Source: Bacteroidota bacterium
GTDB taxonomy: Bacteria; Bacteroidota; Bacteroidia; Chitinophagales; Chitinophagaceae
Direction of reading: 5' to 3'
Assembly (NCBI GenBank): GCA_023423835.1
Contig: JAFAEW010000067.1
Coordinates: 1-64,000, forward strand
Length of the DNA: 64,000 nucleotides
This document shows positions 18,930 through 26,480 of this stretch, piece by piece. A program made the position numbers and the translations under genes. The notes beneath the pieces were generated by a model. It was given only the letters and a program-made list of their open reading frames with translations, did not search any database and was not told the DNA's origin. Every line of letters starts with the position of its first letter. Within the stretch, counting starts at the first letter, position 1.

Positions 18930-19529
18930 ATGAAAATGAAAAAACTTCTTTTGTTTTCCGCAGCACTGATGCTTGCAAACCTTTTATTTGCCCAGGAATT
19001 TTCTACCCAGCTTGCCTCGGCCAAAACCGCCTATTCTGCAGGAAAGCTGGCCGATGCACATTTTTCACTCGAACAGGCGATGCAGGAAATCGACATGATT
19101 GTCGGTAAGGAAATTCTGAAAGTGTTGCCTGAAAAGATGGGCGATTCAACCCTCGATCCGAAAGAGGATCATGTAATGGCCAATGTTGGATTTTTGGGCG
19201 CCACCATCCACCGTTCGTACGGTACTAATGGATCACAGGTTGAAATCATCAGTAATTCACCAATGATTGCAACCCTTAATTCCTTCCTAAATATGCCGAT
19301 CCTCGGCGGTATGATGCGCAATGAAACGACCAAGGTTGTAAAGATTCAGGGTTATAAGTCAAGGCTTGAGAAAACCGGCGACAATGAAAACGGAAAGCCG
19401 AATTACACGCTCCAGGTACCGTTTAATAATGCGCTGTTGTCGATAACCGCCGACGGTATGACAGAAAAGGATGTAATGGCATTTGCCGATGGCATTCCAA
19501 TGGAAAAAATTGCAAAAATGATACAATAG
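18930..19529 (+). CDS. Exported protein of unknown function, tandem paralogue 2
   Basis: The 199-residue protein has a signal peptide (about 1-22, ending LLFAQ) and then the same domain as the C-terminal part of the gene before it: a helical AxxxYSAGKLADAHFSLEQAMQEID segment, then VGKEILKVLPEKM matching LGRELLTSLPSAV, then beta-rich sequence ending in an EKDVMAFADGIPMEKIAKMI helix. It lacks the Ser/Asn linker. A second ATG lies two codons in (18936), so the exact start is open. A strong terminator follows. Tandem duplication with divergence is the likely origin. Confidence 0.78.
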   Translation: MKMKKLLLFSAALMLANLLFAQEFSTQLASAKTAYSAGKLADAHFSLEQAMQEIDMIVGKEILKVLPEKMGDSTLDPKEDHVMANVGFLGATIHRSYGTNGSQVEIISNSPMIATLNSFLNMPILGGMMRNETTKVVKIQGYKSRLEKTGDNENGKPNYTLQVPFNNALLSITADGMTEKDVMAFADGIPMEKIAKMIQ

Positions 19530-19548
19530 AAATTTATTTTGCAAATAG

Positions 19549-19585
19549 AAATGGCTGTGCAACCCGTTTGCACAGCCATTTTTCG
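19549..19585 (+). terminator. Rho-independent terminator after the paralogue pair
   Basis: A perfect 14-bp stem joins 19549-19562 and 19568-19581 (core ATGGCTGTGCAA / TTGCACAGCCAT) with a 5-nt loop and a T-rich tail. It lies 20 bp after the stop of the second paralogue and closes that two-gene unit. Confidence 0.9.
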
Positions 19586-19721
19586 TTTTATTGACCGTGT
19601 AGTAAATCGCCGGACGAACTTTTGCTGACTTCATTTGTCGAAAAAATTTTTATCCTGAGGCAACCATTCATGAAATTTCACCGTTTAACTTTTCTTCAAA
19701 TTCATCTTAATACACACGCGT

Positions 19722-20621
19722 ATGAACAAAAATATTTTACTCTCGGCTTTGCTTCTGCTGTTGATTCCGATGGTGTCAGAAGCAAAAATCTGGACGGTGG
19801 AAGTTGCAAATTATCAATTCAGTCCTTCTGCATTAAACGTAACCGTCGGTGATACCGTTCGTTGGGTTTGGAAGTCCGGCAGCCATACCACTACTTCTAC
19901 CGGCGTTCCTGCCGGTGCTCAAACCTGGGATTCGCCCATAAATTCCGGAGCGGGCTCTTATGATTATGTCATCCAGGTAGCAGGGAATTATTCTTATTGG
20001 TGTATTCCGCATGCCCCCGATATGGCAGGAACGATCACCGCTTCGGGTAGTCTTCCCGTGGTTTTCCTTGGCTTTTCAGTCAGCCCGGGACCCGGTAATT
20101 CCAGTGCCAAACTCAATTGGTCCACTGCTTCCGAAGAGAACATCACCGGATTCAATTTGAAGAAAAGCACCGACGGTAAAACATTTGAAGAATTTGCAAC
20201 GGTACCATCTGCCGGAAATTCTTCACAGCCGCGGTCATACACAGAAATGGATTACAATATTGCGGGCTTTGCTTACATTTATTATATGATAGAAGTAGTG
20301 GAGAAAGATGGAACCGTAAGCCGGTCAGATATTCAAAAATTCAGAAATCCGGGCATCGCTCAAAAGCTGATTACGAGTATTAGTCCGAATCCGGTTTCGC
20401 AATCCAGACACCTGATGTTGCAGTTTACGGCCGATAAATCCAGCGTTATGCTCGTTCAGATATTTGATGCATCAGGAAAGCTGGTGAAAGAAGTCAAAAT
20501 GCAGGCATATGCGGGTATAAATGATGGTCATCTTCATCTTGGAGGCATTTCTCCCGGGGTTTACAGAATCGTTTTCAGGTTGGATGATTTGAAGGAAACC
20601 CACACAATTGTAGTTCAATAA
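19722..20621 (+). CDS. Cupredoxin-domain protein with T9SS sorting domain
   Basis: The 299-residue secreted protein has a signal peptide (1-21) and a plastocyanin/cupredoxin domain (about 22-110). A fibronectin-like segment (about 113-210) is followed by a type A T9SS C-terminal domain (about 218-299, SISPNPVSQSRHLMLQF...ISPGVYRIVF). The type 1 copper ligands are all visible: His55 (SGSHTT), Cys94, His97 and Met101 (YWCIPHAPDMAG). It should therefore be a blue-copper electron carrier or copper binder exported across the outer membrane. It is flanked by terminators on both sides, so it is a single-gene unit. It lies directly upstream of the sigma-factor operon that encodes a cytochrome c. Confidence 0.88.
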   Translation: MNKNILLSALLLLLIPMVSEAKIWTVEVANYQFSPSALNVTVGDTVRWVWKSGSHTTTSTGVPAGAQTWDSPINSGAGSYDYVIQVAGNYSYWCIPHAPDMAGTITASGSLPVVFLGFSVSPGPGNSSAKLNWSTASEENITGFNLKKSTDGKTFEEFATVPSAGNSSQPRSYTEMDYNIAGFAYIYYMIEVVEKDGTVSRSDIQKFRNPGIAQKLITSISPNPVSQSRHLMLQFTADKSSVMLVQIFDASGKLVKEVKMQAYAGINDGHLHLGGISPGVYRIVFRLDDLKETHTIVVQ

Positions 20622-20661
20622 GATGATGGTAATTAATGGTTTGCTTTCCGGGGTTTAAAAC

Positions 20662-20698
20662 AAAAGGTAGCATGTATCTTTTCATGCTGCCTTTTTTC
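20662..20698 (+). terminator. Rho-independent terminator after the cupredoxin gene
   Basis: AAAAGGTAGCATG pairs with CATGCTGCCTTTT (one G-T pair) around a short loop and ends in a T run. It separates the cupredoxin gene from the sigma-factor operon. Confidence 0.88.
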
Positions 20699-20833
20699 TA
20701 AAGAAAATGGAGGAAAAGAATAGTGGTCGCTTTATCGGCTGAAAAAAATTTTTAAACTTATTCCTTTTTAGGCAACCATTTTTTCAACAGGCCGTTTTCT
20801 ATTGTAGATTTAAAAATATTTATAAAAAAGGTT

Positions 20834-21409
20834 TTGCAGCAGCTACTTACGATAGTAAAAGGATGCATGAACAACGAAGCGAAATGTCAGAAGTTGTTGT
20901 ACGACAAGTATCTTCATTTTGCGCTTAAGATTTCGTTTCGTTACGTTCATTCATTTGAGAATGCCGCACTCGCTGCCAACGATGCCTTTGTAAAAATTTT
21001 TAAAAGCTTTAAAAGTTTTGAGATCAGGGATCCGGAAAATATTGAAATAATCATCCTCGGATGGATCAAAAGGATCGTTATTAATGCTTCAATCGATTTC
21101 ATGAGCCGGGAAAACCTGGTACCACAGCATACTGAAATTTCAGACAACGTCTGGAGAAAGCCTGCTGCCGGACAAACAGGTGAAAACCAGTTGATGTATA
21201 AAGAATTGATCATGCTGATCAGGAAGCTTAGCCCGGCCTACCGGGTGGTTTTTAACCTGTACGTAATCGACGGATTTTCGCACCAGGAGATCGCCAAAAT
21301 GCTGGGAATTTCCGTAGGTACTTCCAAATCTAATCTTTCAAAAGCAAGAACGATTCTGCAAAAACATTTTATACAAGATAATAACGGAAATGCTTTATGT
21401 TTTACATAA
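20834..21409 (+). CDS. RNA polymerase sigma factor, ECF (sigma-70) family
   Basis: The 191-residue factor has region 2 (about 1-75, VKGCMNNEAKCQKLLYDKYLHFALKI then the -10-reading ANDAFVKIFKSFKSFE) and region 4 (about 125-180, LSPAYRVVFNLYVIDGFSHQEIAKMLGISVGTSKSNLSKAR). Regions 3 and 1 are absent, which defines the ECF group. The ATG at 20867 would remove the conserved start of region 2, so the TTG at 20834 or a nearby non-AUG start is more likely; the exact start is uncertain. It heads a six-gene operon and overlaps or abuts the gene for its likely regulator. Confidence 0.88.
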   Translation: MQQLLTIVKGCMNNEAKCQKLLYDKYLHFALKISFRYVHSFENAALAANDAFVKIFKSFKSFEIRDPENIEIIILGWIKRIVINASIDFMSRENLVPQHTEISDNVWRKPAAGQTGENQLMYKELIMLIRKLSPAYRVVFNLYVIDGFSHQEIAKMLGISVGTSKSNLSKARTILQKHFIQDNNGNALCFT

Positions 21410-21420
21410 AGGAAGACGAT

Positions 21421-22686
21421 ATGGACGGATTATTCCGAAAGGCCGCTGAAGATTATCAGCTGAATGCTGATAAGGCAGCGGACTGGAACAGCGTATACAA
21501 TGCGCTGCAGGAAGACAAATCTGTATCGCCCGACAATAACGATAAAAAGAAAAAACGGAAAAGGCGCTTTATTTTCTGGCCCTTTCTGCTGGCAATGCTT
21601 TTGGTTCCGGTCTCCTATTTTTGGATTCAGTCTGATTATTCGGAAAACAGTCCAAAAGAAGTTGCAGCTACCCAAAAATGGCAAAAAACAGATCAGAAAG
21701 AAATGCCGGAATTAACCGCCACAGTCGAAAAGAATCCCGGGGATAACAAAACAGAAACGGCGGTTGATGCAAACACCCACATCGGTCTTTCATCAAACAG
21801 AAGCCGTTCGATTAAAGGGAAAAATGTAGTTGAAGTTGAAACGGCTAAAAATGTTGGAATTGAAACTTCCACAAGAGAAATCTTAATCCAAAACAAGCCG
21901 GGAAAACAGGAGATGCCGATGCAACCTGACAGTGGATCTAATTATCGTGATGAAACGAATGAAAGGATAAATGATCTGCTGCTAAGGGATAGCCTGACCA
22001 AGAAACCTTCATCGGTTGAAGTTGTCAAAATAAAGAGTAGCGATTCAATTCCACGCGTTGATCCGCCCGTTAAACGCAATGAGCGGCGGTTAAGAGAATC
22101 CTTTTTCTACGCCGGCGTTGTCGCTGCACCTGATCTGAGTTTTGTAAAATTTCAGAAAACCTCTGATCCGGGTTTTAGTCTTGGCATTACCGCCGGCTAT
22201 CGGATCAATCGTAACTTTTCGGTAGAAACCGGATTGTTGTTTGACAAGAAGAAATACTATACGGCGGGCAAGTATTTCGATAAAAGCAGTGTTTCTTATC
22301 TTCAAAACAGCGACCTGCTAACCGTGGATGGGTATTGCAATATGCTTGAAATTCCATTAAACTTCCGGTACCATTTTCCCCCGAAAAAAGACCATTCGTT
22401 TTTTGCAGGAGCAGGAACTTCTTCTTACCTCATGAGAAAAGAAAATTATGACTACAAATATATTTATGACGGAGAACTGGGAGAGAGCAGCCATGCGTAT
22501 GAAAGCTCGTCGAAGCACTGGTTTTCGATGCTCAATTTGAGTGCAGGATATGAATTGCAGCTTGGAAGTAAAGCCTTCTTAAGAGTGGAACCTTATTATA
22601 AGACACCGCTCGGAAAGGTAGGCCGGGGGCGGCTTCCCCTTTCGAGTACGGGAATAAACTTCAGCCTTTCGCGTAGAATTCCTTGA
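21421..22686 (+). CDS. Inner-membrane-anchored protein with C-terminal outer-membrane beta-barrel; likely sigma regulator
   Basis: The 421-residue protein (start MDGLFRKAAEDYQLNADKAADW) has a short cytoplasmic N-terminus that may bind the sigma factor. A KKKKRKRR stop-transfer patch and one transmembrane helix (about 50-69) follow. Next comes a long charged periplasmic linker (about 70-225) rich in Lys, Glu, Thr and Asn. The C-terminal domain of about 195 residues resembles PorT/OMP_b-brl barrels (SLGITAGYRINRNFSVETGLLF, LEIPLNFRYHF). An upstream ATG at 21397 overlaps the sigma gene by 13 bp; the 21421 start is preferred by similarity to sigma-linked partners. One chain would span both membranes. 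The regulatory role is inferred from position and layout. Confidence 0.8.
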   Translation: MDGLFRKAAEDYQLNADKAADWNSVYNALQEDKSVSPDNNDKKKKRKRRFIFWPFLLAMLLVPVSYFWIQSDYSENSPKEVAATQKWQKTDQKEMPELTATVEKNPGDNKTETAVDANTHIGLSSNRSRSIKGKNVVEVETAKNVGIETSTREILIQNKPGKQEMPMQPDSGSNYRDETNERINDLLLRDSLTKKPSSVEVVKIKSSDSIPRVDPPVKRNERRLRESFFYAGVVAAPDLSFVKFQKTSDPGFSLGITAGYRINRNFSVETGLLFDKKKYYTAGKYFDKSSVSYLQNSDLLTVDGYCNMLEIPLNFRYHFPPKKDHSFFAGAGTSSYLMRKENYDYKYIYDGELGESSHAYESSSKHWFSMLNLSAGYELQLGSKAFLRVEPYYKTPLGKVGRGRLPLSSTGINFSLSRRIP

Positions 22687-22710
22687 TGACTGAATTTTAA
22701 AATTTAAGAG

Positions 22711-23127
22711 ATGCGAAAAAATAAAAAGCGTTTTTTCCTTGTGGCAGGCGTATGCCTCGTTCTCGCTGCCGGTTACGGTTTTTACCTGTATCAGAAACCG
22801 AGAAGCGGCGTTGAAAACATAAAGGCAGACATAAAAATAGCCGCAACAGATCTGTACAATCATTTTTCAACCAATGAGGCCGAAGCAAACACGAGATATT
22901 TAAACAAAGTACTGCTGGTTGAAGGAACCATTGCCGACGATGTTGTGAATAAGCAAAAGCCGATAATACTACTGTATGGCGGTCCGATGGGAAATGTCAA
23001 TTGTGAAATCATGAATGTGGATGCCGGCGTCCTGAAACAGTTAAAGAAAGGTAATCCCGTTGTCATTAAAGGCAGATGTGCCGGCTTCTTGGCGGATGTA
23101 AACCTGGTGGATTGTGTGGTGAAATAA
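22711..23127 (+). CDS. Membrane-anchored OB-fold (tRNA_anti-like) protein
   Basis: The 138-residue protein has an N-terminal membrane anchor (about 8-27, FFLVAGVCLVLAAGYGFYLY) and a periplasmic domain. The pattern YLNKVLLVEGTIADDV...VNCEIMNVDAGVLKQLKKGNPVVIKGRCAGFLADVNLVDC fits the tRNA_anti-like OB fold. In exported proteins of this type, nucleic acid binding is not implied; ligand unknown. Cys residues in the core (VNCEI, GRCAG, VDC) are notable. It is the third gene of the operon, 24 bp after the trans-envelope gene. Confidence 0.8.
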   Translation: MRKNKKRFFLVAGVCLVLAAGYGFYLYQKPRSGVENIKADIKIAATDLYNHFSTNEAEANTRYLNKVLLVEGTIADDVVNKQKPIILLYGGPMGNVNCEIMNVDAGVLKQLKKGNPVVIKGRCAGFLADVNLVDCVVK

Positions 23128-23175
23128 CAGACGGAAAAGTCTTAAAAGAAGTTGTCAAGGATAAAATATCCCAAT

Positions 23176-23538
23176 ATGAATAAATTCTTTCTTATATCAG
23201 CGACGCTGATCTTTCAATTGACTTCCTGCTCAAAATCAAGCGAAGACAGATTGCAAAATCCCGTTCTCTGCGACACCACCGATGTGCAATATAAAGCCGA
23301 TGTTTTACCGGTTATTGCTGCCAACTGCTATCGCTGTCACGGAGCTGGAATCGAAGAAGGAGACGTCAACCTCGAAGGATATGATAATCTGAAGGCATAT
23401 GGTGAAAACGGAGATCTGGTAGGCGTAATTTCTCACAGTTCCGGATATCCGCCAATGCCGCAGGATGGGGACAAATTATCGGATTGTGCAATTGCAGTTA
23501 TTACTGCCTGGGTAAATGAAGGAATGCCAAACAATTAA
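23176..23538 (+). CDS. Cytochrome c-type lipoprotein
   Basis: The 120-residue lipoprotein has a lipobox ending at Cys18 (FQLTSC). A single c-type haem site follows, CYRCH at 51-55, and the likely axial Met is in PPMPQDG. The layout (DVLPVIAANCYRCHGAG...GDVNLEGYDNLKAYG...AVITAWVNEGMPNN) matches the small DUF1549/planctomycete-type cytochrome domains found at the ends of outer-membrane proteins in Bacteroidota. The frame is open to a TTG at 23152, but ATG 23176 gives the proper signal. It should carry electrons in the periplasm, tethered by lipid. It is the fourth gene of the operon. Confidence 0.87.
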   Translation: MNKFFLISATLIFQLTSCSKSSEDRLQNPVLCDTTDVQYKADVLPVIAANCYRCHGAGIEEGDVNLEGYDNLKAYGENGDLVGVISHSSGYPPMPQDGDKLSDCAIAVITAWVNEGMPNN

Positions 23539-23550
23539 CAACCATATAAT

Positions 23551-24105
23551 ATGAAGAATCACACCTCAAAGATCTTCGCCTTTCTCGTTCAGTTTCTGGT
23601 ATTGTATTCTGCAAATGCGCAGATCTTTTCTACACGAACCGGCTTTGCCGGCTTTTACTCCAAAACGCCTTTTGAAGACATTAAAGCAGAAAATAACCAG
23701 GTGTTTGCAGTGATGGATCTGGATAAAAAATCAGTTGCATTCGCGATGCTCATGAAAGGCTTTTTGTTTAGAAAGGAACTGATGCAGGAACATTTCAATG
23801 AAAACTACGTTGAAAGTGATAAGTATCCTAAAGCAACTTTCAGCGGCAGTTTTCCAGAGGAAATTGACCCGTCAAAAAATGCAGACTATACCATCCATCT
23901 CACCGGAACCCTCACCCTTCACGGCGTTTCAAAGCCTTTTTCCACAACTGCCTCGTTGGAGATGAAGGATAATGTATTAACCGGCGTTTCAAAATTTCAG
24001 CTGCTTCCGGGCGATTTCGATATTACGATTCCCGGTCTTGTGAAAGATAAGATCGCGAAGCAGATAGACGTAGTGATCAAAGCTGTTCTAAAGCCATCCA
24101 ATTAA
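23551..24105 (+). CDS. YceI family periplasmic protein
   Basis: The 184-residue protein has a signal peptide (about 1-24, ending SANAQ) and a YceI-like lipocalin fold, which in characterised members binds polyisoprenoid or other lipids. FSTRTGFAGFYSKTPFEDIKAENNQVFAVMDLDKKSVAFAMLMKGF and YPKATFSGSF...HLTGTLTLHGVSKPFST are the usual blocks. Length is normal. It is the fifth gene of the operon, 12 bp after the cytochrome. YceI proteins often lie beside cytochromes, where a quinone-related role has been suggested; that role is inference here. Confidence 0.9.
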   Translation: MKNHTSKIFAFLVQFLVLYSANAQIFSTRTGFAGFYSKTPFEDIKAENNQVFAVMDLDKKSVAFAMLMKGFLFRKELMQEHFNENYVESDKYPKATFSGSFPEEIDPSKNADYTIHLTGTLTLHGVSKPFSTTASLEMKDNVLTGVSKFQLLPGDFDITIPGLVKDKIAKQIDVVIKAVLKPSN

Positions 24106-24116
24106 ATTCAGTTTTT

Positions 24117-24992
24117 ATGAAAACGGGTCTTATAATGTTGTTTAACTTATCTGTCATTTGCTGTGCCGCACAGGATTCGGCTTTACTTAAAATGCTCGAC
24201 GATTCTATTACGAATGCTCCTGCAAAAAATTTTGTCACCGGCACCTTCAAAGGCACCTACATCATCAATACCCAGTCTGTAGAAGCACCGGCAAAAAATG
24301 TCTTATTGTTTCTTGTGATGCACCGCTTCGGTAAAATAAATGACGGAGCTTATCAATTTTTTGGACTGGATAATGCTACGATGCGGCTTGGTTTCGACTA
24401 CGGCATTACAGACCGGCTCTCAATAGGCATCGGAAGGAGCTCGTTTCAAAAAACATTTGACGGTCACCTAAAATATAAGCTGATCCGGCAAACGAACACC
24501 AGTCCGCTAACCATCGCCGTTTTCGGCGGAATCTACCACACCACACTGCGGTACGACGACAAAGATTATCTGAATGCAACCCTTCGAACCAGCTATGACC
24601 TCGAATTGTTGTTGGCGCGGAAATTTACCCGAAACTTTTCTCTGCAACTGACGCCTTCCTATCTCCATTATAATCTCGTACCGACCGTAAACGATAAAAA
24701 TGATGTATTCGCTCTCGGGCTCGGAGGAAGAATGCTTTTGACAAGGCGCATCAGTGTAAATGCGGAATATAACTATCTGCCGCCCGGACAAGTTAAATCT
24801 TCCACCGTGTACAGTTCATTATCAGCGGGGATTGATATTGAAACCGGAGGACACGTTTTTCAATTGCATATAACCAATTCGCATGGTATGGTAGAACCGC
24901 TTTTCCTCGGGAAAACCGATGGTAGCTGGGGTAAAGGCGATATTTATTTTGGATTCAATATTTCCAGAAATTTCAATCTCAATAAGCATTGA
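24117..24992 (+). CDS. DUF5777-like outer-membrane beta-barrel protein
   Basis: The 291-residue protein has a signal peptide (about 1-18, cut near CCAAQ) and then alternating amphipathic strands, for example MRLGFDYGITDRLSIGIGRSSFQKTFDGHLKYKL. The early block VTGTFKGTYIINTQSVEAPAKNVLLFLVMHRFG resembles DUF5777 barrels of Bacteroidota. The last residues are not the usual aromatic end of an outer-membrane barrel. It is the sixth and last gene of the sigma operon, 11 bp after yceI, and is followed by a hairpin terminator. It could be the outer-membrane pore or partner for the periplasmic redox parts; function not known. Confidence 0.82.
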   Translation: MKTGLIMLFNLSVICCAAQDSALLKMLDDSITNAPAKNFVTGTFKGTYIINTQSVEAPAKNVLLFLVMHRFGKINDGAYQFFGLDNATMRLGFDYGITDRLSIGIGRSSFQKTFDGHLKYKLIRQTNTSPLTIAVFGGIYHTTLRYDDKDYLNATLRTSYDLELLLARKFTRNFSLQLTPSYLHYNLVPTVNDKNDVFALGLGGRMLLTRRISVNAEYNYLPPGQVKSSTVYSSLSAGIDIETGGHVFQLHITNSHGMVEPLFLGKTDGSWGKGDIYFGFNISRNFNLNKH

Positions 24993-25014
24993 TAGCTTAC
25001 ATTTTGAAGAAGAA

Positions 25015-25052
25015 AGGCTGCACCGAAAAGCCGGTACAGCCTGTAATTTTTT
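25015..25052 (+). terminator. Rho-independent terminator after the sigma operon
   Basis: AGGCTGCACCG pairs with CGGTACAGCCT (one mismatch) around an A-rich loop, followed by TAATTTTTT. It lies about 20 bp after the stop of the DUF5777 gene and just before the stop of the convergent lipoprotein gene. Confidence 0.8.
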
Positions 25053-25063
25053 AGCAAAAATTC

Positions 25064-25669
25064 CTACTGACCGGAGACTTCCGGCTGCCCGATTTTCTCT
25101 AAATTTTCGAGCGTTTCCCTGACTTCCTTTATACTGTAGAAACGATAAACCTCGGGCTCTTGTCCGTCCTCGGCGGCAATGGAAGAAATTTTGTGATATG
25201 GTCCGATGATAACAGCGTTGGTATTCGCGGTGATCTTCGCACTGCTGTATGGCAGAATGAAAAAAGTGGAACTGCTTCCCGAAGTGTTTCCGGCCACAAG
25301 ATTCTTCAGGCTATCAACACTTCGTTGAATGTCTTCTGTGGTATATGATCTTTTCGCTTCGCCGGCTGTCGAAAATTTTTGGTATCCGCCAATGATGGTG
25401 TCTGCTGCTTTCGCATTCACGATATAATATCCGGGATCGGGAAATTGCAGGCTTTTATTTCCTCCCGGTCCATTCAGTTCGAGCGTTACATTGTCAGAAT
25501 AATCCAACGAGTTTTCGAGGTGACCGGACTTGTCTTTTTCAGTAATGGTTTTGGCCTCTTTATCGATAACAGCGCCCTTATTGGAATATACAATTATCTT
25601 TCTCGGTTCATTCTTACAACTGAACAGGAGGAGGCAGAGAGCCGGTATCCATAATTTTTTGATCGTCAT
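25064..25669 (-). CDS. Lipoprotein of unknown function
   Basis: The 201-residue protein has a lipoprotein signal with lipobox LLFSC (Cys18). The mature part is hydrophilic with a Gly/Asn/Ser-rich stretch and no domain I recognise (KIIVYSNKGAVIDKEAKTITEKDKSGHLE at the start, YRFYSIKEVRETLENLEKIG at the end). It has no invariant Cys or His pattern that would suggest an enzyme. It ends 11 bp from the terminator of the sigma operon and is transcribed towards it. It lies downstream of sodA on the same strand, but the sodA terminator separates them. Confidence 0.72.
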   Translation of the reverse strand: MTIKKLWIPALCLLLFSCKNEPRKIIVYSNKGAVIDKEAKTITEKDKSGHLENSLDYSDNVTLELNGPGGNKSLQFPDPGYYIVNAKAADTIIGGYQKFSTAGEAKRSYTTEDIQRSVDSLKNLVAGNTSGSSSTFFILPYSSAKITANTNAVIIGPYHKISSIAAEDGQEPEVYRFYSIKEVRETLENLEKIGQPEVSGQ

Positions 25670-25683
25670 AGTTGAAAGGCATT

Positions 25684-25712
25684 AAAAAAGGTTTCCCATT
25701 TCTGAGAAACCT
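25684..25712 (-). terminator. Rho-independent terminator after sodA
   Basis: On the minus strand AGGTTTC (25712-25706) pairs with GAAACCT (25695-25689), followed by a run of six T. It lies 18 bp past the sodA stop. Confidence 0.8.
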
Positions 25713-25729
25713 AATAAAATCTGAATTAA

Positions 25730-26347
25730 TTATCTGTTTGTCTTTGCTTCAGCATAATTTTCTGCCACTTTTGCCCAGTTTACAACATGCCAGAAATTGG
25801 ATAAATACTCTGGCCGGCGGTTTTGATATTTCAAATAATAGGCGTGTTCCCAAACGTCAACGCCCCATACCGGCGTTCCCTTTGTTTCGGCCACGTCCAT
25901 CAAGGGATTATCCTGATTGGGTGTAGATGTCACTTCAAGCTTTCCACCATCGGTAACGATCAGCCATGCCCATCCGCTTCCAAATCTTGTAGCGCCGGCA
26001 GCGGCGAATTTTTCTTTGAAAGCATCCAGGCTTCCGAAAGAGGATTTTATTGCCTCTGCTAGTTCGCCTGTCGGTTCTGTTGAAGCATGGGGCGCCATGA
26101 TCTCCCAAAAAAAGCTATGATTCCAATGTCCTCCACCGTTATTTCTGATGGCCGGTGACAATTGTCCGGCATGTTTAATCAGCTCTTCAAGGCTTTTTTC
26201 CTCATTCGGTGTACCCGCTATTGCTTTATTCAGATTATCCACATACGCTTTATGGTGTTTGTCATGATGAATTTCCATTGTCTGCTTGTCAATATACGGC
26301 TCCAATGCATCGTAAGCATAGGGAAGAGCCGGAAGTGTAAATGCCAT
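25730..26347 (-). CDS. sodA: Superoxide dismutase, Mn-type of the Fe/Mn family
   Basis: The 205-residue enzyme turns superoxide into oxygen and peroxide. The metal ligands are His27, His77, Asp164 and His168 ([26 protein letters not shown]). The sequence GGGHWNH and Gln145 in TPNQDNPLM are the marks of manganese rather than iron enzymes, though cambialistic use cannot be excluded. There is no signal peptide, so it is cytoplasmic. It is a single-gene unit with its own terminator, placed between the peptide transporter and the redox-rich region at 20-25 kb. Confidence 0.94.
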   Translation of the reverse strand: MAFTLPALPYAYDALEPYIDKQTMEIHHDKHHKAYVDNLNKAIAGTPNEEKSLEELIKHAGQLSPAIRNNGGGHWNHSFFWEIMAPHASTEPTGELAEAIKSSFGSLDAFKEKFAAAGATRFGSGWAWLIVTDGGKLEVTSTPNQDNPLMDVAETKGTPVWGVDVWEHAYYLKYQNRRPEYLSNFWHVVNWAKVAENYAEAKTNR

Positions 26348-26480
26348 AGTAATTAATTTTAAGATTAACTCAATTAATAGATGGTTACAAATTTACTGAT
26401 TTGAAATTTAATCGTATCACAAAAACAATTATGTTTCCTTTTTCGAAAACGGGTCACGCATATTGTCAGATGCAGCTGAT

